Positions 9,272 to 18,389 of a stretch of DNA of 64,000 nt are shown in pieces. The DNA lies in contig NKJD01000004.1 in the NCBI GenBank assembly GCA_002256385.1, positions 1-64,000 on the forward strand, given 5' to 3'. Below the pieces are notes generated by a model. It did not search any database. It saw only the letters and a program-made list of their open reading frames with translations, and was not told where the DNA came from. The first letter of the stretch is position 1; each line of letters opens with the position of its first letter. Origin of the DNA: Flavobacterium sp. BFFFF2. GTDB taxonomy: Bacteria; Bacteroidota; Bacteroidia; Flavobacteriales; Flavobacteriaceae. Made by a program: the position numbers and the translations under genes.

Positions 9272-9316
9272 CAATTTATAATCCCCTCAGAAAATCCATT
9301 GTTAAAAAAGAGCAGG
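9260..9316. terminator. Long hairpin over the methyltransferase stop codon
   Basis: CCTGCTCTTTAACAAT (9260-9275) is complementary to 9298-9316, with a three-base bulge in the second arm and a 22-base loop. The stop codon TAA lies in the first arm. It is likely to act as a transcript end or mRNA-stabilising structure; there is no classical T-run. Confidence 0.55.
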
Positions 9317-9359
9317 ACTCTACACGGCACAAAATGTAATTTGGATGAAATTTTGGCGC

Positions 9360-9395
9360 GTAAAAGCTAAATAATGGATGTCATTTAGCTTTTAC
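9360..9395. repeat. Perfect 13-bp inverted repeat
   Basis: GTAAAAGCTAAAT (9360-9372) is perfectly repeated in inverse orientation at 9383-9395 with a 10-base loop. It lies alone in the gap between the convergent methyltransferase and RDD genes and could be a terminator or a protein-binding site. Confidence 0.6.
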
Positions 9396-9542
9396 AAATG
9401 TAAGTTTTTTACATAAATAAAATTGTATTCTCAACTTTTAATCGGCTTAAAATCAATTTAAAATTGGCTTAATTTTTAAATTCAAGAAAAATAAATCTAC
9501 ATTAAAGCAAAAGCAATCAAGTATATATTTATACCTAATGAA

Positions 9543-10280
9543 CTATTGTTTTTCCGTTAAATGCCGATAATCATTCAGCACGGTTTCAATGAAAGTACGC
9601 CGACTTGGCAGGGTGTTCACGATTCCGGTAATGGCGCACACTTTTTCTTCTAACAAACGCAATAAGATGGCATCCGATTTACTAATAGCTTCTTCAAATG
9701 ACACCTGAATAATTTGCACATCGCGGTCTGAAAGCCTTACCACCAACGGAAATTGCGGAATATATTCGTCATTAGTCTCATGAATTTTTGAACTTAAATA
9801 GGCCGATTGAGTGGGCAATTTCACGACCAATGTACCAGCCGCCAAGTCGCCAAGTCGTTTTGATTTGGACGAAATCAACATACAAATGACGCCGGCCATG
9901 CCCGAGCCAATGCCGAAATCAATGAATAAAAAAATCCATCTGCTCACACAATGAATAAAGTTTAATGGCAATCCGTCTTCACTGATGACACGGATGCGAA
10001 GCGCTTTTTTGCCAAACGTTTGGCCTTTAAAAAACAATTCCATGTATAGGGCATAAAACAAGGCGGGCAAGTTGAACAAACTAACCAAACCTACTACCGA
10101 CCAAGTATCTAACTGGTCCATTACGCCTTTTAACAAACCAAAAAGACAATAATTTGCTACCAGCAAATAAGCGATGATGATCAGCACATCAATCATATAC
10201 GCCAATATTCGTTCGCCAATGGATGCCAATTGAAGCTCCAAAGCCACATTTTGTGTAGTAGTAAGTTGTACTGTAGCCAT
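9543..10280 (-). CDS. RDD-family membrane protein
   Basis: The 245-residue protein has an RDD domain in residues 10-145: the Arg-containing first helix (ASIGERILAYMIDVLIIIAYLL), a second helix (FNLPALFYALYMELFFKG) with the typical GKKALRIRVIS after it, and a third segment (WIFLFIDFGIGSGMAGVICML). The C-terminal 90 residues are soluble. RDD proteins are mostly of unknown function, some linked to transport. It is divergent from the SpoIIM-like gene by 22 bp, and the two probably share a control region. Confidence 0.88.
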   Translation of the reverse strand: MATVQLTTTQNVALELQLASIGERILAYMIDVLIIIAYLLVANYCLFGLLKGVMDQLDTWSVVGLVSLFNLPALFYALYMELFFKGQTFGKKALRIRVISEDGLPLNFIHCVSRWIFLFIDFGIGSGMAGVICMLISSKSKRLGDLAAGTLVVKLPTQSAYLSSKIHETNDEYIPQFPLVVRLSDRDVQIIQVSFEEAISKSDAILLRLLEEKVCAITGIVNTLPSRRTFIETVLNDYRHLTEKQ

Positions 10281-10302
10281 ATTTTTTTACATTAGCAGAG
10301 TC

Positions 10303-11268
10303 ATGAGAGAATTTGCCTTTATCCGACAAAATAAAGCAAAATGGCTCGAAATCGAGCAAGCTTTAACTGAATTTGATGCGCATCCATCAGATGTTTGGAG
10401 TGCGCACTATATTCAATTATTGAATGACTTGGCTTTTTCACAATCGTTGTACCCCAAAAGCCGCACCACTACTTACCTAAATGCGTTGACCGTGCAATTG
10501 CACCAAAAGGTGTACAAACTGAAACAAGAGAACCGACATGCCATTAGAAACTTCTTTGCAGACGAAGTGCCGCGCATTGCCTTTACATACCGCCGCCAGA
10601 TTGGCTACAGCTTTCTGATTTTCTTTATTAGTGTACTTATTGGCATTATTTCTTCAAGCCAAGACCAGGCATTTGTACGCTTAATTCTGGGCGATTCGTA
10701 TGTCAACATGACCTTGGAAAACATCAAAAAAGGCGATCCGGTAGCCGTGTACCAACAAGGCAGCAACTGGGGCGGTTTTTTGGCCATCACCATTAACAAT
10801 TTAATGGTAGGTATGAAATGTTACATTTCGGGCATTTTGGCAGGCTTGGGAACGGGATATATTTTATTTCAAAATTCACTCATGTTGGGCTCATTCCAAT
10901 ACTTTTTTTATGAACAAGGCGTTTTATGGGAAAGTGTCCGCGGCATTTGGATTCATGGCTGCATGGAAATTTTTGGCATGGTCATTGAATCAGCCTGCGG
11001 ATTTATTTTGGCCGCCTCCTTTTTATTCCCCGGTACCCTACCCCGCTTGCAATCACTCAAAATCGGATTTAAAGACAGCTTGAAATTGTTTTTAAGCACC
11101 ATGCCTTTTACCATCATGGCGGGTATTTTAGAGGGTTTCATTACACGTTATTCCAAGGCAATGCCCCTGTTTTTATCTGTATTTTTAATTATCACCACCT
11201 TAACATTAATTTCATTTTATTATTTGGTGTATCCAAAGTGGCTGCATCAAAAACAAGTTCAATTATAA
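10303..11268 (+). CDS. SpoIIM-like (DUF95) membrane protein
   Basis: The 321-residue protein has a soluble N-terminus of about 100 residues and then five or so membrane segments, beginning at SFLIFFISVLIGIISS and ending with FLSVFLIITTLTLISFYYLVY. Its layout and the HGCMEIFGMVIESACGF motif fit the stage II sporulation protein M family as found in non-sporulating Bacteroidota, where the function is unknown. It is the first gene of a plus-strand operon with the next three genes (gap of 9 bp). Confidence 0.85.
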   Translation: MREFAFIRQNKAKWLEIEQALTEFDAHPSDVWSAHYIQLLNDLAFSQSLYPKSRTTTYLNALTVQLHQKVYKLKQENRHAIRNFFADEVPRIAFTYRRQIGYSFLIFFISVLIGIISSSQDQAFVRLILGDSYVNMTLENIKKGDPVAVYQQGSNWGGFLAITINNLMVGMKCYISGILAGLGTGYILFQNSLMLGSFQYFFYEQGVLWESVRGIWIHGCMEIFGMVIESACGFILAASFLFPGTLPRLQSLKIGFKDSLKLFLSTMPFTIMAGILEGFITRYSKAMPLFLSVFLIITTLTLISFYYLVYPKWLHQKQVQL

Positions 11269-11277
11269 CCCTTTTCT

Positions 11278-12204
11278 ATGGCAACTGTATTATTTAAAGA
11301 CAGAGTATTCGGCGACTATTTAACAGATACTTTCCAATTTTTTCGCGAACGCAAAAAACACTTTTTTGGCTTGTTTTTTAAGTTTGCTTTTCCAGCTATT
11401 TTACTGGCATTAGTGTTGATTTTTGGGTATTCGTATGAGTACAATTCGTTTATGTTTTCCAATAATATTCTAGTAAACAAACCAAATATAATCGACGCAT
11501 CTTCGATGTTGATTTTGCGCATTGTCGGCTATTTATTTGGCGTTTTTTTATTGTCCATTTTCATTTTTTCATTCCCGATTATCTATTTTAAAATTTACGA
11601 AAGAAATCCGGACGAACTATTTGGCATGCCAGAAGTTTGGGCTGAATGGAAATTGCGCTGGAAGCGCATCGTCAGTTTTTACTTGATTTCAATAGTGACA
11701 CTTTTTCCGTTAATGGGGATTTTGATTGGCCTAAACATTTTATTGATTTTCATACTCATTGGCTTGCCGTTATTAATGGTCACCATTCCAATGATGATTT
11801 TATTGTTTTACCAAATCATGCTGATGTATGTGTGTGAGGAATACACCTTTTCAACCAGCTTTGGCGAAGGCATTCAGGTGGTGAAACGTCAATTTTGGCC
11901 TTTGGTAGGCGCCACACTCATTATGATGATTGTGCAGTATATGGTTCAAATGATTTTTTCTATTATTCCGATGTTGTATGGATTTTTCAAACTTTTTACT
12001 TCTTTAAAAGACGGAAGTCAAGAGGGCATGGAGGCCGTTGCCATGTCGACCACCATTAGCACCATGCTTTCCATGTTGGCCAGTTTTTTTGTTTTCAACA
12101 TTATTTATACCCAACAGTTATTGATGCATTATTCGTATAGAGAAAGTACCGAAAGCAAGAGTACATACGAAGCTTTGGACGAACTCGGCAAAACGGATGC
12201 GTAA
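11278..12204 (+). CDS. Polytopic membrane protein of the SpoIIM/DUF4129 operon
   Basis: I do not recognise a named domain. The 308 residues hold about six membrane segments, including AILLALVLIFGYSYEY, LFGVFLLSIFIFSFPIIYF, a very hydrophobic pair around 125-180, and two near 215-240 and 265-290. A conserved-looking TSFGEGIQVVKRQFW lies between helices. The position between the SpoIIM-like and DUF4129 genes is standard for this island in Bacteroidota, where the gene is annotated only as hypothetical. Confidence 0.8.
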   Translation: MATVLFKDRVFGDYLTDTFQFFRERKKHFFGLFFKFAFPAILLALVLIFGYSYEYNSFMFSNNILVNKPNIIDASSMLILRIVGYLFGVFLLSIFIFSFPIIYFKIYERNPDELFGMPEVWAEWKLRWKRIVSFYLISIVTLFPLMGILIGLNILLIFILIGLPLLMVTIPMMILLFYQIMLMYVCEEYTFSTSFGEGIQVVKRQFWPLVGATLIMMIVQYMVQMIFSIIPMLYGFFKLFTSLKDGSQEGMEAVAMSTTISTMLSMLASFFVFNIIYTQQLLMHYSYRESTESKSTYEALDELGKTDA

Positions 12205-12228
12205 AACTGTATACTCACATTTACAACA

Positions 12229-12876
12229 ATGAACACCGCACTTCCCGACACGCTTGCAAAGCGCAAAGTTCGTTTGGGCGAACTGTCTGAATACCGCAAT
12301 GACAGGGCTTTTCAATACGAAGGAAAAGAGGGTGTTTCGGCATGGGATCGATTCATTCATTCGTTGAGTGAATGGTTGCGCCAAACGCTGGGAATTCCGG
12401 ATCATCTGATAAGCACTGAAACGGTTGAGTGGATTATTAGAGGCATCGCTATTTTGATTGTATTAGTTATTGCTTTTAAATTGTATCAATTATACCGCAA
12501 AAAACAAAAAGACACTTTACTGGGCTCCACAGATGAATCATGGGAAAAGTTTGGAGAATTGTTTGCCGTGCAACAAGAAGAACCGTACGAAAAACGGTTG
12601 CGCAAAGCCCTAAGTGAAGGCGACCAACGAGGCGCCATTCGGTTTTATTACTTATGGGTATTGTATGAATTGTCCGTGCGGGGTCAAATCACTTGGCACC
12701 TCGACAAAACGAACACCGATTATATTCAAGAAATTAAAAACCAAGACATTAGACAGCTATTTGCCGACATTTCTTATTGGTATGCTTATGTTTGGTATGG
12801 AGAATACCCTGTAACAGACGAATTGTTTGGCCGGGTTGAAACGCAGTGTGTAACCTTGATGAAACAGTTGCCATGA
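12229..12876 (+). CDS. DUF4129 domain protein
   Basis: The 215-residue protein has a single membrane helix (WIIRGIAILIVLVIAFKLYQLY, about residues 67-88) and a C-terminal domain from 110 onward with the DUF4129 pattern: KRLRKALSEGDQRGAIRFYYLWVLYEL, then TDYIQEI, WYAYVWYGEYPV. The domain is often found beside transglutaminase-like or MoxR-DUF58 systems; its role is unknown. It overlaps the next gene by ATGA, suggesting translational coupling. Confidence 0.85.
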   Translation: MNTALPDTLAKRKVRLGELSEYRNDRAFQYEGKEGVSAWDRFIHSLSEWLRQTLGIPDHLISTETVEWIIRGIAILIVLVIAFKLYQLYRKKQKDTLLGSTDESWEKFGELFAVQQEEPYEKRLRKALSEGDQRGAIRFYYLWVLYELSVRGQITWHLDKTNTDYIQEIKNQDIRQLFADISYWYAYVWYGEYPVTDELFGRVETQCVTLMKQLP

Positions 12877-14060
12877 GCCGAACGAATTGGACATACCTCA
12901 TATTGTTTGTGCTTGCCATGAGTGCCATGATGTGGCTGGAAATGAACAAGCCCGTCCCCTTTAGTTGGGAACCGCAATGCCGCATTGACGGCAAACAGCC
13001 CTTTGATTTATTTATTTTAAAAGACCGACTCAAGCAATGGCAACCAGGACCTGTCAGTCAAATACAAATTACGCCTTATCAATATTTTACTGGTTCCAAA
13101 ATCAAGACGTCAAAGTCCAAAACCTATTTGTACATTTCGTATGATTTTCAGCTCGACCAAGCATCGATGGACCAATTATTGTACCGCGTGCAGCAAGGCG
13201 ATCAATTGTTTATCAGCGCACGGACTTTTCCACAAAAATTGCTAGACACACTTGCACTTAAACAAAAAAACGAACTTGACTTAGACCAAAAGTTATCCAT
13301 ATTTTTGGACACCTTACATAAAAACACCCCTCGTTTTTCGCAAATAATCAGCAGTGAACCCACTTATTTTAATGAATGGCATCCAAAAAAAACCCGCCTA
13401 TTGGGGTTTCAGACTGACGCGGAAGGCAGCAACCATTGTAACTTTGTTTGTCAATCATTTGGAAAAGGAAAAATTTGGCTCCATTCCGCGCCATTGGCTT
13501 TTACCAATTTTGAATTATTGCACGCCCCCAACCACCTCTATGCCGAAGAAGTATTGTCGTTTTTGCCCAAACAACCGCTGCAATGGATTGTGTATCAGCA
13601 AGCAGACAACCACCAATCGAACTCCATTTTCCGAATCATTTTGACCAACCCAGGGCTAAAATGGTCGTTTTGGATCTTGCTTTTATTGGTGTTAAGTTTA
13701 TTTGTGTTTCAAACCAAACGGAAGCAGCGGGCTATTCCTTTGCTCATGCCTTTAAAAAATGAATCGCGCGAATGGATAGGCATCTTGAGCAGTTTGTATT
13801 TGCAAGCGGCCGATTATGACCGCTTGGCCAAACAAAAAGCTTTGTTGGTGCATGAAATGTTGCGAAAAGAATACGGCATAGAACCGCACTTGCCAAGCGA
13901 CGAATGGATCACACTTTTACATCGCCGCAGTGGCCTTACTTTAAATCAATGCCAACAAATAGCAAGCAGTCTTGAAGATGGCAAAAAAGAAGGTAAAAAA
14001 TGGACCACCAAAGATTGGCAGGCGTTTCACGAAACTTTAGATGTATTGTATCAACATTAA
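12873..14060 (+). CDS. DUF4350 domain membrane protein
   Basis: The 395-residue protein begins at the ATG overlapping the DUF4129 stop (ATGA). A helix at 6-24 is followed by a domain (about 40-240) with the GATase-like DUF4350 layout, a second helix (WSFWILLLLVLSLFVFQ, near 270) and a basic C-terminal cytoplasmic part. In many Bacteroidota the next genes would be a MoxR AAA+ ATPase and a DUF58 protein; here a CoA-transferase follows, so those partners must lie elsewhere or are absent. Confidence 0.8.
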   Translation: MSRTNWTYLILFVLAMSAMMWLEMNKPVPFSWEPQCRIDGKQPFDLFILKDRLKQWQPGPVSQIQITPYQYFTGSKIKTSKSKTYLYISYDFQLDQASMDQLLYRVQQGDQLFISARTFPQKLLDTLALKQKNELDLDQKLSIFLDTLHKNTPRFSQIISSEPTYFNEWHPKKTRLLGFQTDAEGSNHCNFVCQSFGKGKIWLHSAPLAFTNFELLHAPNHLYAEEVLSFLPKQPLQWIVYQQADNHQSNSIFRIILTNPGLKWSFWILLLLVLSLFVFQTKRKQRAIPLLMPLKNESREWIGILSSLYLQAADYDRLAKQKALLVHEMLRKEYGIEPHLPSDEWITLLHRRSGLTLNQCQQIASSLEDGKKEGKKWTTKDWQAFHETLDVLYQH

Positions 14061-14126
14061 TTTATTGAATGCTGAGAAATATCATAGTTACTCGTTCCAA
14101 AGCGATGTACCTTCGTGAAAAATTAA

Positions 14127-15407
14127 ATGATGGGCCGTTATGTTACCGCAGCCAAGGCTGTACAAGTTATTTCATCGCATGCCAGAGTATATGTTCAGGC
14201 TGCCGCTGCCACCCCAACCGTGTTAACCCAAGCCTTAACTGATCGGGCGGCTGAGCTAAAAAATGTAGAAATTTGCCATTTGCACACCGAAGGGCCTGCC
14301 TCTTATGCCAACCCCGAATTGCGCGATTCGTTTCATGTGAATTCCTTTTTTTTAGGAGCCAATGTGCGCCATACCCTTGCGGCTGGTAACGGTTCGTATA
14401 CGCCTGTTTTTTTGAGTGAATTGCCTTTGTTATTCCGTAAAAATGTACTACCGCTTGATGTGGCTTTTATTCATGTGTCGGTGCCAGATGACCATGGCTA
14501 TTGTTCATTGGGTGTGTCGGTGGAAGCCTCCGTGGCTGCCATCGAAATGGCGCGCATCGTTATTGCCCAAGTGAATCCACAAATGCCGCGCACCTTTGGT
14601 GACGGCCTGATTCACGTGTCACAAATAGACTATTTGGTTGAGGTAAACACCCCAATTTTTAGCCACGAACCAGAAGGAATTACCCCCGAAGAAGAAAAAA
14701 TAGGGACGTTAATTGCCTCGTTAATTGAGGACAAAAGCACGCTACAGATGGGCATTGGCTCCATACCCAATGCGGCATTGGCCCACCTAAAAAACCACCA
14801 ACATTTGGGCTTACACACCGAAATGTTTTCTGACGGCGTCATTGACCTCATTGAAAAGCAAGTAATTGACTGTCAATTTAAAGGCACCACCCGCGGCAGG
14901 GTGTTGGCCACCTTTATCATGGGCTCAAAAAGGCTGTACGATTTTGTCGATGACAACCCTTTCATTGAACTCAAAGAATCATCGGCGGTTAATGACACGG
15001 CCCGCATTAGGAAAAACCCGAAAATGGTGGCCATCAATTCGGCCATCGAAGTAGATGTAACGGGCCAAGTGTGCGCCGATTCTATAGGATTTAAAATGTA
15101 TTCAGGCGTGGGCGGTCAAATGGATTTTATCCGTGGGGCTTCCTTAAGCGAGGGCGGCAAAGCCATTATAGCCTTGCCTTCGGTAACCAAAAAAGGCGAG
15201 AGTCGCATTGTGCCGTTCTTAAAACAAGGCGCTGGCGTAGTGACCACCCGTGCACATACCCACTATGTAATAACCGAATACGGCATCGCCGATTTGTATG
15301 GCAAAACATTGAAACAACGGGTAAATGCTTTGGTCAACATTGCCCATCCAACCCATCGGGAATCAGTTGAAAAGGCGTATTTTGAAGCAGCGAAATATCT
15401 CTTTTAA
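14127..15407 (+). CDS. Acetyl-CoA hydrolase/transferase family protein (4-hydroxybutyrate CoA-transferase-like)
   Basis: The 426-residue enzyme is of the Cat1/AbfT type, which moves CoA between short-chain acids such as acetate, succinate or 4-hydroxybutyrate. The mid-protein GIGSIPNAALAHL and HTEMFSDGVIDL carry the family glycine loop and the likely catalytic glutamate, and GVGGQMDFIRGA and ITEYGIADLYGKT are typical C-terminal motifs. Length is normal. It seems monocistronic. Which acid it uses cannot be told from sequence alone. Confidence 0.9.
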   Translation: MMGRYVTAAKAVQVISSHARVYVQAAAATPTVLTQALTDRAAELKNVEICHLHTEGPASYANPELRDSFHVNSFFLGANVRHTLAAGNGSYTPVFLSELPLLFRKNVLPLDVAFIHVSVPDDHGYCSLGVSVEASVAAIEMARIVIAQVNPQMPRTFGDGLIHVSQIDYLVEVNTPIFSHEPEGITPEEEKIGTLIASLIEDKSTLQMGIGSIPNAALAHLKNHQHLGLHTEMFSDGVIDLIEKQVIDCQFKGTTRGRVLATFIMGSKRLYDFVDDNPFIELKESSAVNDTARIRKNPKMVAINSAIEVDVTGQVCADSIGFKMYSGVGGQMDFIRGASLSEGGKAIIALPSVTKKGESRIVPFLKQGAGVVTTRAHTHYVITEYGIADLYGKTLKQRVNALVNIAHPTHRESVEKAYFEAAKYLF

Positions 15408-15433
15408 TTGGCGAAAATTTTACCGTTTACCAC

Positions 15434-16396
15434 TTAAAAAAACCGCACCAAATACAAATACAAAGGCATTCCAATAGTAATGTTTAATGGAAAGGTAATG
15501 GCCAAAGCCATCGGCAAAAACAAGCCTGGATTGGCTTTAGGAACCGCCATTTTCATGGCAGCTGGCACCGCTATATAAGAAGCACTGGCAGCCAACACCG
15601 ACAACACAAATCGGTTGCCCAAATCTTGGACAAAATACCCACTCAAACAGGCCACGACACAGCCATTTACTAAAGGGATAAAAATGGAAAATGCGACGGC
15701 GAACCACCCATTTTTAATGAAATCTTGCATTTTTTTGCCACTCACCAAGCCCATGTCGAGCAAGAAAATGGCCAAAAATCCTTTAAACAAATCGTTGGTA
15801 AACGGCCGAATGCCCTCGGCTTGTTGTTCGTTGGCCATAAAACCAATGCACAAACTCCCCAAAATAAGCAACACACTGCCATTGGTGACCGAATGTTTGA
15901 GCACATGCGACATGGATCCGATGGCGTTTTTTTCGGTGGCAAATTTGCGAATGAGAATAACACCCACAATAATGGCGGGCACTTCCATGAGTGCCATGAC
16001 CGCCACCATGTGTCCGCTGTAATGCAATTGTTGGGCTTCTAAAAAGCTGCCAGCAGTAACAAAAGTAACGGCACTCACCGAACCATAGGCAGCGGCCACT
16101 GCGCCCGCATCATAGACCGTAAATTTTCGGCGAAGGATAAAAAAGGTATAAAACGGGATGCACACAGCGGTAGCAATTCCCAAAGCAACAGAACCCAAAA
16201 TTTCAGCTGAAAACGAACTGTGCGCCAATTCTTGCCCGCCCTTAAAACCGATGGACAACAACAGATATAACGAAATGAATTTGGCAGACGAGGGCGGAAT
16301 TTCCAAGTCGCTTTTACATTGCACGGCGATGACGCCCAACAAAAAAAACAGCAACGCTGGATTGGTCAAATTATCGGTAAGGAGTTGTAAATTCAT
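15434..16396 (-). CDS. SbtA-like sodium-dependent bicarbonate transporter family permease
   Basis: The 320-residue integral membrane protein has about ten hydrophobic segments and the family stretch FISLYLLLSIGFKGGQEL close to the N-terminus. SbtA of cyanobacteria takes up bicarbonate with sodium; heterotrophic homologues are poorly studied, so bicarbonate supply for carboxylases is an inference. It sits 29 bp downstream of the Sua5 gene on the same strand. Confidence 0.87.
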   Translation of the reverse strand: MNLQLLTDNLTNPALLFFLLGVIAVQCKSDLEIPPSSAKFISLYLLLSIGFKGGQELAHSSFSAEILGSVALGIATAVCIPFYTFFILRRKFTVYDAGAVAAAYGSVSAVTFVTAGSFLEAQQLHYSGHMVAVMALMEVPAIIVGVILIRKFATEKNAIGSMSHVLKHSVTNGSVLLILGSLCIGFMANEQQAEGIRPFTNDLFKGFLAIFLLDMGLVSGKKMQDFIKNGWFAVAFSIFIPLVNGCVVACLSGYFVQDLGNRFVLSVLAASASYIAVPAAMKMAVPKANPGLFLPMALAITFPLNITIGMPLYLYLVRFF

Positions 16397-16425
16397 GGTT
16401 TTTTACTATAAAAATGAGTTGAAAT

Positions 16426-17379
16426 TTATTGCGATGCGCGGGTTAGACGATCATTAATAGCGCGTCCCAAATCAACATCGGGGGCGCGTTCGGCAATGAT
16501 GAGATCTAACTGAGCGGCATCAAATTGATGTAATTTTTGGTACAATTGTTCGGCGGCTTCAGCATAGTTTCCAGAAGCAGAAAGCGGCTCACTTCGATGT
16601 ATTGCAGCATGCAAATAGTGCTCACTAAATGACAGCACCCCTATTTTTTTGCCCGCATATTGTTGCACGATATCCATGACCTGATCGGTACAAATCAACG
16701 GGGTTCTGGGCGAATAATGCTTGTAGTGCATCCCAGGTGCTTGCGGGATTTTGCTCGAGGTGTTTTTTATGGAAATTGGCCCCAACTTACTTTCGAGGGC
16801 TTCCAAGGAAATGCTTCCCAAACGATACAAAACCGGCGCCCCGTTTTCAAACCCAACAATGGTTGATTCAAGGCCGGCTTGACAAGGTCCACCATCAACT
16901 ATGAGTGGTAGCTCGGTGCCAAAATAAGCGCGAACATGGTCGGCCGTGGTGGGGCTAATGTGGGTAAATGGATTGGCACTCGGCGCCGCCAATGGACTCC
17001 CTGCAGCTTCAATGATTTGCAAAGCGATTAGGTGATTGGGCATCCGCAAAGCCACGGTAGGTTGGCCACCCGTTACCCAATCGGGAACTTTTTCGTTTTT
17101 GGGCACGATCAATGTAAGTGGTCCCGGCCAAAACGCATCCATCAGCCTTTCTAGCTGTTCTGAACACCGAGCCATCAGGTTTTTGGCTTGCTCTTTTGAA
17201 GCAACATGCACAATCAGCGGATGATTCAGCGGCCTGTTTTTCAACGCATAAATCCGTGAAATCGCCCTTTCACTATGCATATTGGCGGCTAAACCATACA
17301 CGGTTTCGGTTGGAAACCCAATTACTTCGCCATTTTGTAGCAAATGTGCTGCTTGTTGTATCGTTGAATCTATTGTCAT
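16426..17379 (-). CDS. L-threonylcarbamoyladenylate synthase (Sua5 type)
   Basis: The enzyme makes threonylcarbamoyl-AMP from threonine, bicarbonate and ATP for the t6A37 modification of ANN-decoding tRNAs. The YrdC domain spans residues 8-200 (GFPTETVYGLAANM, then PLAAPSANPFTHISPTTADHV). A linker HYKHYSPRTPL and the Sua5 C-terminal domain follow, so this is the long form (317 residues). The bicarbonate-permease-like gene is directly downstream, though a functional link is only a guess. It starts 2 bp after the DUF6671 stop. Confidence 0.94.
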   Translation of the reverse strand: MTIDSTIQQAAHLLQNGEVIGFPTETVYGLAANMHSERAISRIYALKNRPLNHPLIVHVASKEQAKNLMARCSEQLERLMDAFWPGPLTLIVPKNEKVPDWVTGGQPTVALRMPNHLIALQIIEAAGSPLAAPSANPFTHISPTTADHVRAYFGTELPLIVDGGPCQAGLESTIVGFENGAPVLYRLGSISLEALESKLGPISIKNTSSKIPQAPGMHYKHYSPRTPLICTDQVMDIVQQYAGKKIGVLSFSEHYLHAAIHRSEPLSASGNYAEAAEQLYQKLHQFDAAQLDLIIAERAPDVDLGRAINDRLTRASQ

Positions 17380-17380
17380 A

Positions 17381-18226
17381 TTAAGGGTTACAGTGTGAAC
17401 AATACATGGGATCTTCGGTTGTTTTATTCACGTGAAAAGGTTTGTTTTCTTGGTAATCACAAGCCATACATTGCCAAACAGCTTCTAAGGGCGATTCGGT
17501 GGGAAACCCACACCAAGCGCAGGGCAATCCGCGAATGACGCCGGTTTTTTGAAAACCTGGATGGGCACAATGTGGACAACTAGATAAAACCGCTTCCACC
17601 AATTGCTGGGTTAATTGCCCGATGACTGCTTGCCTTTTTGGATTCAGGTGCGCGCGCATGTCGGTTTCAACATAGACTTTTCCATATTTATCATGGATTG
17701 TCTTGTAATTGGCCCACAGGCTTTTTTCGTCTTGTATGCCTTTATACATATCTGTGTATATGTCATTGGCTGGCCTAAGAATGAGGGCGTGCGACGGAAA
17801 ATGAATCCTTTCACAAAAAGCCTCCAAATCGGAAAATGATTTCAGCGACTCGGCCGCAAAATTAGTATCTGTTGAAAGTGTTTGCACCACCACCTCCAAA
17901 TTTATGGCCTTGTATTGTAACATCAAATACTCCTGATTGGCCGCCATAAATGGAATCCGTGGATGCGGTCCAAAGGAACCTTCACTGGCAATAGCGATCT
18001 CGGCCGAACTTGCGTCCAAGCCAAGCTGGCATTTGGCCCGCAGCACCTCTAAAATGGTCCCGTTACGCGGTTTTTCGCCCGAAAACGTGCCCAATTGATC
18101 GGTATCAATAGTTGTCGGCACGACACACTGCACCCCTAAATTCGCTTCCAAAATGGGTGCCATGATGGTTTCTTTTTGATGCTTGGTGGCAATGACACAG
18201 CGTTTTTGATCAAAAAGTATACTCAT
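17381..18226 (-). CDS. DUF6671 family protein with C-terminal zinc ribbon
   Basis: The 281-residue cytoplasmic protein begins with a conserved domain (KRCVIATKHQKETIMAPI, then DTDQLGTFSGE) and ends in zinc-ribbon cysteine pairs CPHC, CAWC, CMAC and CSHC between residues 215 and 280. It fits what is annotated as DUF6671; no function is known. Its start overlaps the stop of a 51-residue membrane protein by ATGA, and the Sua5 gene follows directly. Confidence 0.8.
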   Translation of the reverse strand: MSILFDQKRCVIATKHQKETIMAPILEANLGVQCVVPTTIDTDQLGTFSGEKPRNGTILEVLRAKCQLGLDASSAEIAIASEGSFGPHPRIPFMAANQEYLMLQYKAINLEVVVQTLSTDTNFAAESLKSFSDLEAFCERIHFPSHALILRPANDIYTDMYKGIQDEKSLWANYKTIHDKYGKVYVETDMRAHLNPKRQAVIGQLTQQLVEAVLSSCPHCAHPGFQKTGVIRGLPCAWCGFPTESPLEAVWQCMACDYQENKPFHVNKTTEDPMYCSHCNP

Positions 18227-18378
18227 AATTGAATCTTTGACTTTGATTGGGTTTTAAACAACACCAAAGCCATGACAATGCCCACGGCACTGCAAATATA
18301 TCCTTCGTCTTTATAGTTTTCGGAGCAGGCCATCAACAGTCCAGCTACTAATATCAAAATAGAAATAATTCGGAACAT
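18223..18378 (-). CDS. Small membrane protein (51 aa) coupled to the DUF6671 gene
   Basis: A frame from ATG at 18378 encodes 51 residues starting MFRIISILILVAGLLMACSE. There are two hydrophobic segments (4-18 and about 29-41) around a short acidic loop (ENYKDEGY), and a basic tail. The TGA overlaps the ATG of the DUF6671 gene as ATGA, which argues for a real, translationally coupled gene. LLMAC resembles a lipobox, but the second hydrophobic segment makes a two-helix membrane protein as likely. No family recognised. Confidence 0.6.
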   Translation of the reverse strand: MFRIISILILVAGLLMACSENYKDEGYICSAVGIVMALVLFKTQSKSKIQL

Positions 18379-18389
18379 GTTTTAAAATT

